DNA of 64,000 nt. Origin: Prevotella sp. P2-180. Lineage in GTDB: Bacteria; Bacteroidota; Bacteroidia; Bacteroidales; Bacteroidaceae. Shown one piece after another: positions 36,927-44,316 of this stretch. The position numbers and the translations under genes were made by a program. The stretch is from NCBI RefSeq assembly GCF_002251435.1, contig NZ_NPJI01000026.1, forward strand, positions 1 to 64,000, read 5' to 3'. The notes under the pieces are model-generated. The model was not told the DNA's origin. It worked only from the letters and a program-made list of their open reading frames with translations, and made no database searches. Each line of letters starts with the position of its first letter. The first letter of the stretch is position 1.

Positions 36927-37658
36927 TCATTTTCCTTCCTCCTCATCAAAAGCTTCGTCTGCCAAACTGGTATATAGGTTGTGCCGCTCCTCTGCCGACA
37001 TAGGTGCTGCGCATCCGTCAGCCTCCTGCATCTTCATGCACGAGAGACGTGAGAAGAAGTTCATGCGCGTACAGGTGTCCTTGCCCATCGAGGCACGTGT
37101 GCCCTCGTGGCTATAGGCAAAGTTGCGTGAGTTGCGTATGGAGAGGTTCGTCGCCACCTCCATGGAATCCTGGTTTGCACCCATATAGGTGAATGTCCAT
37201 CCCTCGCCACGCAGACGCTCCACAAGTTCCTTGATGGTCTTGCCGTTGTACTCGTGCGAAGCATTCTCCATGCCGTCGGTGATGATGGTCACAACCACCA
37301 CGCTGTCCTCTATCTCCTTGACATGCTTGCGCATGGCTGTGAGCGTGATGCCCATGGCATCATAGAGTGGGGTAGTGCAGCAGGGCTGGAAATCCTCCAT
37401 TTTTAGCGGATGGGCATCTGCCACAGGAGTCTTGTCAAACACGTGCTTCGTCTCACAACTGCAAAACGTCACCAATGACACGAAATGGTCTTGTGTCTCG
37501 GCAAACTTCTCCTGCGCTTTCTTGATACCTGCCAAGGTCTCGTTGAAACCTTCCACGGCAGCCTGACGAATACACTCCATCGAACCGCTGCGGTCGAGGA
37601 TAATCACATTGAAGACCTGCGTCTTCTTCATCTCTTGCTTGTCCTTTACTTCTTCCAT
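36927..37658 (-). CDS. von Willebrand factor type A domain protein
   Basis: A 243-residue cytoplasmic VWA protein. The MIDAS metal site is complete: DRSGSM (residues 23-28), the TPLYDAMG threonine loop near residue 95, and TDGMENAS near residue 127. There is no signal peptide. VWA proteins of this kind bind partner proteins or act with AAA ATPases and phosphatases; no partner lies next to it. The real start may be the Met at residue 11 (MKKTQVFN). It is separated from the nine-gene unit by about 245 bases and a terminator. Confidence 0.85.
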   Translation of the reverse strand: MEEVKDKQEMKKTQVFNVIILDRSGSMECIRQAAVEGFNETLAGIKKAQEKFAETQDHFVSLVTFCSCETKHVFDKTPVADAHPLKMEDFQPCCTTPLYDAMGITLTAMRKHVKEIEDSVVVVTIITDGMENASHEYNGKTIKELVERLRGEGWTFTYMGANQDSMEVATNLSIRNSRNFAYSHEGTRASMGKDTCTRMNFFSRLSCMKMQEADGCAAPMSAEERHNLYTSLADEAFDEEEGK

Positions 37659-37903
37659 CGTTTCAAATTATTATCAGTTTATACTATTAGTTGTCTAACT
37701 CTTAAATGCTTGAAAACTCTGCTTTTGCCTTGTGATAGGCAGAACGTACCATGCCAAGGATGTTCAACCTTTGCTCCACGTAGTTTCATCAGGCTCTCTA
37801 TGTGGGTATATTAGTTATCATCATCTGAAATATGTTTTACTCTTTATGATAAGAGAGTGGCATTTGTAACCATTCTCTATCATTTACCTTCATTTTATAC
37901 TGA
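37659..37903. other. intergenic region with no recognised feature
   Basis: I see no gene, repeat or consensus promoter here; the + strand frame over it is a shadow. Confidence 0.4.
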
Positions 37904-37943
37904 AAAAAATCCCTCCAGCTAATTGATGCAAAGCCGAAGGGAT
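37904..37943 (-). terminator. intrinsic terminator of the nine-gene unit
   Basis: On the minus strand ATCCCTTCGGC pairs with GCTGGAGGGAT (10 of 11 positions) and is followed by TTTTTTT. It lies 24 bases after the phosphatase stop codon. Confidence 0.75.
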
Positions 37944-37967
37944 ACAATATCTGCTGTTATGCAATCC

Positions 37968-38453
37968 TTAACCTTCAGGCTCTGGTGGCTGTAGTTTCCA
38001 CTGCTCTACCAATCGTTTACAACCGTTTTCAATGTGTTTAGCTACACGACGATATACAGCTGCAGTCTTGTAATGAGGGTCTTCCACATTGCCGTCTTCA
38101 TCCAATGCAATCTTATTGAACAGGACGATTCTGTTCCAATGGCTATAGTCCAGTACTCGTGTTATGGCATCACGGTGACGCTCGTCAAACACAATGATCG
38201 CATCAGCAGTCATTAGTTTTTCACGTGTCATAACCATAGTCGTACCACTTAATTCATAGCCCAGTTCCTTCGCCACATCCACCATCGCAGCATCACGAGG
38301 ATTCTCGCCCCAGTCCAATGTACCAAGGGAGAACACTTCAATGTCCTCTATTCCTGCATCAGCCAATAGTTTCTTCGTCACACATTCTGCGAATGGTGAC
38401 CGACAGGCATTGCCTGTGCATACAAAGCAAATCTTGTAGTTCATCATATTCAT
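37968..38453 (-). CDS. low-molecular-weight protein-tyrosine-phosphatase-like protein
   Basis: A 161-residue LMW-PTP/arsenate-reductase-fold protein. The P-loop CTGNACRS (CX5R) is at residues 11-18, preceded by the usual ICFV strand. The C-terminal general-acid region appears as EDPHYKTAAVYRRV, close to the classic DP motif (Asp-Pro). It removes phosphate from proteins or small molecules. It overlaps the upstream gene by 4 bases and ends the unit. Confidence 0.85.
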   Translation of the reverse strand: MNMMNYKICFVCTGNACRSPFAECVTKKLLADAGIEDIEVFSLGTLDWGENPRDAAMVDVAKELGYELSGTTMVMTREKLMTADAIIVFDERHRDAITRVLDYSHWNRIVLFNKIALDEDGNVEDPHYKTAAVYRRVAKHIENGCKRLVEQWKLQPPEPEG

Positions 38454-38998
38454 ATATAATAGAAATTCTTGTAATTGAACGTTGTCAAAGGTGAGTGGAC
38501 ATCATCCATTGCCAACATCCGTTTAGGTATCTCGCTCAGGGGGATTCTTTGATCAAGCAATGTTCTCAGCCGCATAGCCAATTTCACATTCTCGCGGTCA
38601 AGTTCCTCCTGCGTAGTCTCTACCTGATATAATAGAGCCTTACTTAGTTCGGAAACTATCATCCCTGTAAACAAACCATGCAAACCTTCTGCACGTGCAA
38701 ACTGGTCGGCATTGCACCATACAGCTACAATGTTGCTCCCATGATTGTGCAAATGGTATCTGTGAGAATGACCCACGATAATCTTATCAAACTCATTCTT
38801 GCTGTCATCCTCACGAAAGAAAAGTCCTTTGTCTGAGCCGTGTCCCAGTAGCATGATACGATCCTGTGTAGAGACATGATGCAACAGACGCCCCATCTCC
38901 TTGGTTGTACGGTAGTCGGTAACGACCTGTGCTTCCAGCCCATCATATAGGGCTGAAAGCATCGCCGTGGTTTTGTCTTTTGGATGTATCACTAACAT
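38450..38998 (-). CDS. unknown protein with a possible His-Gly / Cys dyad
   Basis: A 182-residue protein from the ATG at 38998 (MLVIHPKDKTTAML). I do not recognise the family with certainty. Two conserved-looking spots stand out: RIMLLGHGSDKGLF near residue 50, and IVAVWCNADQF near residue 95. This spacing of a strand-HG and a strand-WCN resembles caspase-like (CHAT/C14-type) proteases. An alternative is an alpha/beta fold of unknown activity. It lies between the archaemetzincin and the phosphatase, with which it overlaps. Confidence 0.55.
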   Translation of the reverse strand: MLVIHPKDKTTAMLSALYDGLEAQVVTDYRTTKEMGRLLHHVSTQDRIMLLGHGSDKGLFFREDDSKNEFDKIIVGHSHRYHLHNHGSNIVAVWCNADQFARAEGLHGLFTGMIVSELSKALLYQVETTQEELDRENVKLAMRLRTLLDQRIPLSEIPKRMLAMDDVHSPLTTFNYKNFYYI

Positions 38999-39033
38999 GT
39001 TTTTTCTCCTTATTATTTCTCCTGTAAAAGCCA

Positions 39034-39663
39034 TTATAGCTTCCAGTGCTTGGATTCCATATATTTCTTACATTTGTCGCAGAATACGTTTGTTTTGCGG
39101 AAAGGATTACCACCTTTGGCATTCTGCATCATACATTTTATATCAGGACAATGCCGCAAGCCTTGGGCATGACCTAATTCATGGAGCATTACGCAAAACA
39201 ACTGCCCGTTGCCATGAGGACGATAGGACGAGAATACCGCCACACCTGTCCCTATACCGCTGGCAAGTCCCATAATTCCACTATGGGCACGACCTCTGAA
39301 ATTATCAAGTCCGATATCCGCCTGCGTAAGTCCAACGACAATAGTTGAATCAGACTTATAATGGCATAGCACCTTGTTCAGTACATCAGCCCTATATCGT
39401 TTGTGGTCATTCCTTTCAGTAGTAAGGGCAGAGTCGGGCAAGTGGATATTACCGACCATCCTGCATTTGGGATAATGAACTCTTAGAGAATCCATCATTG
39501 CACGCTGTAAATTTTCATTGACTGCGCCCAACGTATATACACAGACAACAGGCACAGCAGATTTCTGTTCTGTTGTCGCAGATACAGGGGTGCTCTTCTT
39601 GCAGCTTCCCATTAGCAGGAATAGCGTGCACAGCAATATGGATTTAAATATTCTGTTGTTCAT
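39034..39663 (-). CDS. archaemetzincin-like zinc metalloprotease, lipoprotein
   Basis: A 209-residue protein (ATG at 39663, overlapping the NADAR gene by 4 bases). It has a signal peptide with a lipobox LLMGSC. The full archaemetzincin signature is present: HELGHAQGLRHC (HExxHxxGxxHC), then CMM after 4 residues and a second CDKC pair about 17 residues later. These bind catalytic and structural zinc (peptidase family M54). A lipid anchor places it in the periplasm or on the outer membrane; many family members are cytoplasmic, so that is unusual. Confidence 0.88.
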   Translation of the reverse strand: MNNRIFKSILLCTLFLLMGSCKKSTPVSATTEQKSAVPVVCVYTLGAVNENLQRAMMDSLRVHYPKCRMVGNIHLPDSALTTERNDHKRYRADVLNKVLCHYKSDSTIVVGLTQADIGLDNFRGRAHSGIMGLASGIGTGVAVFSSYRPHGNGQLFCVMLHELGHAQGLRHCPDIKCMMQNAKGGNPFRKTNVFCDKCKKYMESKHWKL

Positions 39664-40112
39664 TTTGCGACACATCTATAAATAAGCGGTACAAGAACGT
39701 CCTCTATTACCCTGTCATCCATACGGTGCTCGCCACTGAAATGGATTACTTGATTATAGTATTGCAGGAACAAAGATTCTCCATTCACCTGCTGGTCATT
39801 GTCGGCAAACATTCCCCATACCTGCTTGCGGTCGGTCTGCCAAGAAGTGACGCTCATCTTCCGAGCATTGCCGCCCTTCATGCTGCATATCTGCCGCTGC
39901 TTGTCAAGTTCCTTCCTCTTCAGAGATTGCAGGAACCCCTCCATACTGCCACATTCCATTCCGTCGAAAAGGAATCCGTTGCTGTACATGTTGCTGAGCA
40001 CATTGGAGGGGTACAAACCATTGGAACGTATATCCAGCGTGTTTGTTTCTGGATTATACATATCCTTCAGTTCATGCCCATTCCGTGTGGTAGCCATATA
40101 ATTTTCTTCCAT
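39660..40112 (-). CDS. NADAR-like protein (ADP-ribose-related)
   Basis: A 150-residue protein whose residues 35-90 match the NADAR pattern: SNVLSNMYSNGFLFDG, then a Ser-Glu (SMEGFLQSLK) in place of the usual SvEHyyQa, then a KGGNARKM segment where NADAR proteins have an Ala-Lys. NADAR proteins hydrolyse ADP-ribose N-glycosidic bonds, and some reverse DNA ADP-ribosylation. The histidine after the Glu is changed to Gly, which argues for a divergent subfamily. It overlaps the archaemetzincin start. Confidence 0.65.
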   Translation of the reverse strand: MEENYMATTRNGHELKDMYNPETNTLDIRSNGLYPSNVLSNMYSNGFLFDGMECGSMEGFLQSLKRKELDKQRQICSMKGGNARKMSVTSWQTDRKQVWGMFADNDQQVNGESLFLQYYNQVIHFSGEHRMDDRVIEDVLVPLIYRCVAK

Positions 40113-40170
40113 TTTTCAGCCAATTTACTTCTTTATGTAATATGAGAGTAAGGTAGTAACCTTACATCTA

Positions 40171-40980
40171 TCACATATAGTCCAATGTCTTCTTATCTGA
40201 TGAGCCGCCATAAAATGCATCCAACACTTCTTGGAATATGTCATCTGGTGAGACAGCATCGAAGAGTGTCATACAAGAGCGAACCTTTACGGCATCTATA
40301 TCGCCAAATATATCTACCGCTGACTCTCCACGATGTTGCAACAGTGCCATAGTTATCTCCCTCAGCCTTGCACCCAGTATGGGATGTTCAAGGTAAGCCT
40401 CTGCCTCGTCATATCCACTGATGCCATAATACTTTGCATTGGCACTACGTCCCAACACTGTCAACTGTGGAAAGATAAACCATATCCAGTGAGTACGTTT
40501 GCGCCCGTCTGTAATTTCCCGCAAGGCATTCTCGTAGTTGTATTTATGTGCAGTCAAGAATCGTTCAAGATTGTAACAACACTCGCCATGCGGTGAAATG
40601 TTTTCAACGAACTCCTTCGGAAGGATGATATTCTCCACATCAATGGCATCCGTAAAGAGTGGAGCAATCTCCTCATCACGGAATCCGGCTATGCCGCAAC
40701 CTATTCGTGTAACGAGGAATGTGAGCTGGCTGTGCTCCTTGGCAAAACGGATGAACGCATCTACGTATGGCCTGATGGTTTCCACACCACCTTGCATGGT
40801 AGGGATGGCGTATGTCTGACCATGCAGACCCACGCCTTCGCCCCATACGGCACCAAACCGTTCGTAAGCAAACCGTGCAGCACCGCCACCATGTGCGCCT
40901 GCCAGATTGCTGCCAAAGACAAATATCTCGTTCTCCTTCAATTCCGAAATCCTTTCGGGGGTATATTCTCTGTCGTACAT
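40171..40980 (-). CDS. macrodomain-like / DUF1810 fusion protein
   Basis: A 269-residue two-domain protein. Residues 1-125 (NEIFVFGSNLAGAHGGGAAR, TYAIPTMQGG, TRIGCGIAGF) match a macrodomain-like family of phage and bacterial proteins (A1S_2505 type) thought to bind ADP-ribose-like ligands. Residues 135-265 (LERFLTAHKYNYENAL, KRTHWIWFIFPQL, SANAKYYGISGYDEAEAYL) are a complete DUF1810 domain. Both families occur in NAD/ADP-ribose gene neighbourhoods. A fusion of the two is uncommon to my knowledge. It lies 6 bases after the small membrane protein gene. Confidence 0.8.
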   Translation of the reverse strand: MYDREYTPERISELKENEIFVFGSNLAGAHGGGAARFAYERFGAVWGEGVGLHGQTYAIPTMQGGVETIRPYVDAFIRFAKEHSQLTFLVTRIGCGIAGFRDEEIAPLFTDAIDVENIILPKEFVENISPHGECCYNLERFLTAHKYNYENALREITDGRKRTHWIWFIFPQLTVLGRSANAKYYGISGYDEAEAYLEHPILGARLREITMALLQHRGESAVDIFGDIDAVKVRSCMTLFDAVSPDDIFQEVLDAFYGGSSDKKTLDYM

Positions 40981-40986
40981 TACAAT

Positions 40987-41259
40987 TTATTTTGATTCTT
41001 CTTCCTTTAGTTTTTTCTCCAAATACTCACGCATAAGCCTATCGGTTTCTTCTCTTTCTGCTTTCCGCCTTTCTTCCTCTTCTTTTTTTCTCTTTTTCTT
41101 GTCATAATCAAACAAACCAAAGACAAATCCAACAAGAAACAAGGCTGCAAAGCCAATAAGGCCAATCTCCGGGTCAGCATATGGGAAAAATAGCATATTT
41201 ATGATAGCATAGCTACCTGAACCACAGAGTCCAATAAAAAAAGCATATACAATTTTCAT
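40987..41259 (-). CDS. small membrane protein with charged coiled-coil tail
   Basis: A 90-residue protein with two transmembrane segments (residues 3-25 and 32-52), then a strongly charged Lys/Glu/Arg helix to the end, likely a cytoplasmic coiled coil. No family is recognised. Tight packing (5 and 6 bases to its neighbours) supports a real gene. It might anchor a partner at the membrane. Confidence 0.65.
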   Translation of the reverse strand: MKIVYAFFIGLCGSGSYAIINMLFFPYADPEIGLIGFAALFLVGFVFGLFDYDKKKRKKEEEERRKAEREETDRLMREYLEKKLKEEESK

Positions 41260-41264
41260 GTCAC

Positions 41265-42149
41265 CTAATTCTTATTATGTCCATATATTCTTGTACCTAA
41301 CTTACGCTTGTAAAGAGACTCACGTTCAATAGCTTGGTCTTGCAATATTTTGATTGGGAGAGTCTCCAAAATACACCATTGAAAGTTCTTTTCAGCATAT
41401 TTAGGGTCTGAGTCTATACATTTTTTTAACTCAACATCGTCCCCATGCCCATTTTTAGCGTATTCGCTCCATCTGCCCCAGATACCTTTTGTATTGTAGG
41501 TAGAGCCAACATATTGTTTGCCATTACTCTTGTCAAGAATCAAGTAAATACAATTGCAACTTTCCAGTCTCGACTTCCATTCAGGATTGTTGCTGTTAAT
41601 AATCGTCTTTAATTGTGTGTAACTCAACATGACATCTTCATATCTCACAAATACAGGCAAGTTGTTCTCCATCAACCCTCTGTCAATGCGGATTACTGGC
41701 ATTTCATTGTAGTGCTGTAACCATTGTACAGGATTATTCCAGGCGATTATTACCCTTTCTTTGAGTAATTCAAAACCTGAAATCTCTTGAATATCAAATC
41801 TTGCAAGAGATTCTCCTTTGTAGTCAGGTAGCATATGAAGAACACCATAGTTTTTGTAAACTCCGACAAATCTTGACGAAGTACTTTCCTCACCTATGAA
41901 CGAAACGATGTAATCCACGTTCTTAAACTTTTTTACCAGTTGTTCACTTTGGTAAGTCATGAAAGCATCATTTTCATACAAATAAATATCATAAAGAGAA
42001 TTTTCATAGATTTTCCCACCAATATTCTTTTCTTTGCGTGAATCCTTGTGCCGAATTAGTCTGATGCGTTCAACATCAGCTTTGTCAAACTCTTCATTTC
42101 TGCCTTTCAGCAACTCTTGAATGGTTGCAATATAATCTTTTCTTTCCAT
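41265..42149 (-). CDS. GIY-YIG nuclease-domain protein
   Basis: A 294-residue protein. The C-terminal 95 residues hold a GIY-YIG fold: CIYLILDKSNGKQYVGST, then GIWGRWSEYAKNGHG with the catalytic Arg, and a later Glu (AIERESLYKRKLG). The N-terminal 190 residues are a domain I cannot name, of a type found in other GIY-YIG proteins of Bacteroidetes and Firmicutes. It cuts DNA or repairs it; as accessory-region nucleases these proteins often belong to defence or mobile DNA. Confidence 0.8.
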   Translation of the reverse strand: MERKDYIATIQELLKGRNEEFDKADVERIRLIRHKDSRKEKNIGGKIYENSLYDIYLYENDAFMTYQSEQLVKKFKNVDYIVSFIGEESTSSRFVGVYKNYGVLHMLPDYKGESLARFDIQEISGFELLKERVIIAWNNPVQWLQHYNEMPVIRIDRGLMENNLPVFVRYEDVMLSYTQLKTIINSNNPEWKSRLESCNCIYLILDKSNGKQYVGSTYNTKGIWGRWSEYAKNGHGDDVELKKCIDSDPKYAEKNFQWCILETLPIKILQDQAIERESLYKRKLGTRIYGHNKN

Positions 42150-42176
42150 AATATAATAATGTGATTTGGTTTGTAA

Positions 42177-42905
42177 TTATCTCCAGTTAAACTCTACTCC
42201 TAATATCTCCAGCCCGTGATATTTCCATGGCTCTTGGTCGAAATTGGGTGTGTATCTCGACATAAGCACTTTTTCTTCATGTTCTTCATTGGTATCATGC
42301 CATCCATTGAAGTCTTGTACTTTTTTGTTCATATCTTCCGTCTCGAAATTTGGGTCTAACAGGAAGTAAGTAGTTCCAATGCGAGTGAGACGCATATCTT
42401 CCCTGCCAATACAATCTTCAAGAGAGAGAGAATGATTGTCGAGAACGAAACAATATCTCATTTCCTCATGCTCAAAATAAGGAAAGTACCCCAGTGCCAA
42501 CTGAGTCTCACTATTTCCTTCCTTTATTTCTATCACATCACCAACAAAGATATGTTCGCCATTGCTGTCTACATAGTTGGTGTCTGCACCAGCATATAAA
42601 AAACGGCAAACGTATCCCTGTCTTGTGCATTTGTCGTTAAAGAAGCCATCAACAACATCTTTACTGTGATCGTCAGCAAATTCCTCTTCCTGCCTCCATA
42701 CATACAAATCGTCAGCAAAGAAGAAGAAATCACCAAACTCAGCATAACCAAATTTGCCTTTATCCTCAACATACCTAATTCGGATTTTCGGCATACAACT
42801 TGGTCTATTGCCATGACATAGTGCATGATGATAATGATTGCATAGAAATTTCAGTCGTGCGCTTGTGATTACTGTCGAAGGAGTAATATTGTTTCTATCC
42901 TCCAT
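42177..42905 (-). CDS. YopX-like protein
   Basis: A 242-residue soluble protein rich in acidic and aromatic residues. The segment TNYVDSNGEHIFVGDVIEIK matches the hallmark of YopX domains (DxxGxxIfxGDiv), found in prophage and accessory genes. The rest is unassigned, as is its function. It is second in the unit, 94 bases after the Nudix gene; the spacer holds a dispersed repeat. Confidence 0.55.
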   Translation of the reverse strand: MEDRNNITPSTVITSARLKFLCNHYHHALCHGNRPSCMPKIRIRYVEDKGKFGYAEFGDFFFFADDLYVWRQEEEFADDHSKDVVDGFFNDKCTRQGYVCRFLYAGADTNYVDSNGEHIFVGDVIEIKEGNSETQLALGYFPYFEHEEMRYCFVLDNHSLSLEDCIGREDMRLTRIGTTYFLLDPNFETEDMNKKVQDFNGWHDTNEEHEEKVLMSRYTPNFDQEPWKYHGLEILGVEFNWR

Positions 42906-42944
42906 AGTGGTAATATTTTAGGTTAATATTAACTTCGTTGATTT

Positions 42945-42999
42945 TAGGCTGCGCTCGGCATAGCATTCAAGCGATCTTGATGCTCTGTTCTCGCTTGCA
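42945..42999. repeat. dispersed hairpin repeat in the Nudix-YopX spacer
   Basis: CAAGCGA (42968-42974) and TCGCTTG (42991-42997) form a hairpin inside a sequence of the GCGCTCGGCATAGCATTC type that I associate with frequent intergenic repeats in Prevotella-like genomes. Confidence 0.45.
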
Positions 43000-43713
43000 C
43001 TAAAATTCCAATTTGAATCCCTTTTGCTTCAGCTCCTCATATTTCGCCTTGTTGAAGCGGAAGAGGAAGGCTTCTTTCTTCTGCGATGGATTGACCGTCT
43101 CTTCCATCTGATCAAGTATTCCGAGCCGTTTCATCTTGTTGTAGAAGTTGCGGCGGTCGAAACGCACGTCCAATATGGCCTCATAGAGGTTCTGAAGTTC
43201 CTTTATGGTGAACTCTTCGGGCAGCAATTCAACCCCAATGGGCTCGAAATGTATCTGCTGGCGCAAAGCCTGTTCAGCCTTGCGGAGTATCTGGTCGTGG
43301 TCAAAAGCCAACTGCGGCACTTCGTCCAAAGCAAACCATCGTGCATCAGCAGCGTCATCGCCACCCTTTACCTCCTGCATCCTCACCAAAGCATAGTAGG
43401 CAATGGTGATGACACGCTCACGAGGGTCACGATGTGGCGCAGTAAAGGTATGGAACTGCCGGATGTACGCACCCTCCACACCTGTCTCTTCCTGCAACTC
43501 ACGCAGCGCACCCTCCTCAGCACTCTCGTCCATCTTCATGAATCCACCAGGGAAAGCCCATCGCCCCTTATATGGCTCAATGCCTCGCTGCACCAAAAGC
43601 ACTCTCATCTTTGCACCGTCAAACCCAAAGATGACACAGTCCGTCGTTACACTCGGATGAGGGTACTTATAGCAATATTTCAACTCTTCGTCTGTCTTGT
43701 TTATCTTATCCAT
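43000..43713 (-). CDS. Nudix / winged-helix transcription regulator (NrtR-like)
   Basis: A 237-residue protein, start ATG 43713 (MDKINKTDEELK). The N-terminal Nudix domain (residues 20-150) has a complete Nudix box GFMKMDESAEEGALRELQEE followed by TGV (GX5EX7REUXEEXGU), preceded by the ribose-binding-type segment GRWAFPGG. The C-terminal 75 residues (FTIKELQNLYEAIL, then RRNFYNKMKRLGIL) form the winged helix seen in NrtR/AraR-type regulators. In that family the Nudix domain senses ADP-ribose or sugar ligands and the wing binds DNA. The intact box suggests hydrolase activity may remain. It is the first gene of the unit; palindromes flank its promoter. Confidence 0.88.
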   Translation of the reverse strand: MDKINKTDEELKYCYKYPHPSVTTDCVIFGFDGAKMRVLLVQRGIEPYKGRWAFPGGFMKMDESAEEGALRELQEETGVEGAYIRQFHTFTAPHRDPRERVITIAYYALVRMQEVKGGDDAADARWFALDEVPQLAFDHDQILRKAEQALRQQIHFEPIGVELLPEEFTIKELQNLYEAILDVRFDRRNFYNKMKRLGILDQMEETVNPSQKKEAFLFRFNKAKYEELKQKGFKLEF

Positions 43714-43725
43714 TGCTTGTTTTGT

Positions 43726-43736
43726 GTAAAAATTAC
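43726..43736. promoter_or_regulatory. operator-like palindrome 1
   Basis: GTAAAAATTAC (GTAA-N3-TTAC), just downstream of the promoter of the Nudix regulator. An identical copy lies 56 bases away at 43782. Confidence 0.65.
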
Positions 43737-43740
43737 GCAG

Positions 43741-43771
43741 CAAAGATAATTGGATTTCTTTAAACAACAAA
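43741..43771 (-). promoter_or_regulatory. promoter of the Nudix-regulator unit
   Basis: TTTG (43771-43768), a 19-nt spacer and TATCTTTG (43748-43741): a consensus Bacteroidetes promoter lying between the two palindromes. Confidence 0.8.
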
Positions 43772-43781
43772 ATATTTTTGC

Positions 43782-43792
43782 GTAAAAATTAC
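43782..43792. promoter_or_regulatory. operator-like palindrome 2
   Basis: GTAAAAATTAC, upstream of the -33 box. Together with the copy at 43726 it brackets the promoter. Confidence 0.65.
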
Positions 43793-43859
43793 ACCACATA
43801 AACAATTTTCCGTCAATACTACCAATATTCACTGTCTTTTCATCATATTTTCCCTTATT

Positions 43860-44252
43860 TCACATGCCAATATCGATTATTGCATCCGCATTTTCTTGCG
43901 ACGTATCATAGTTATCCCATTTCTCATTGGTCATCAAATCTATTTTGCTTGGGATGTTTCTGACATCAAACCAAGAGATTTGGTTTTGACCGCAGAGAAT
44001 ATATATTTCTCCGTCATCATATTGCCTTGCGCCATATACTTGTCCTCTCACGATACACTCAGTTACCAACTGGTTGTCTCTGACTGCTGAAATCCGTGCA
44101 GAGTCATCTGCTAATTGCAGCCAATAGTAAGCCGTGTTGTTTATCGTCGCTATACTGTCACCCCATTCGGAAGTATTCTCTTCCTGCCGGTAGCCGCCCC
44201 CACAACCTATAAGGGTGATGAAAGCAATGAAAAGCATTATCAGTTTCTTCAT
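43860..44252 (-). CDS. lipoprotein of unknown function
   Basis: A 130-residue lipoprotein: signal KKLIMLFIAFITLIGC with the lipobox Cys at residue 17, then GGGYRQEE. The mature part is beta-rich and acidic with no known motif. It is separated from the Nudix unit by that unit's promoter and from the upstream membrane-protein gene by 64 bases. Confidence 0.65.
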   Translation of the reverse strand: MKKLIMLFIAFITLIGCGGGYRQEENTSEWGDSIATINNTAYYWLQLADDSARISAVRDNQLVTECIVRGQVYGARQYDDGEIYILCGQNQISWFDVRNIPSKIDLMTNEKWDNYDTSQENADAIIDIGM

Positions 44253-44316
44253 CTTGCTTCGGATTAACTCAGTGTTTCAATATCGTTTCTATCTCCTCTG
44301 CCAATTCAACCAATAC

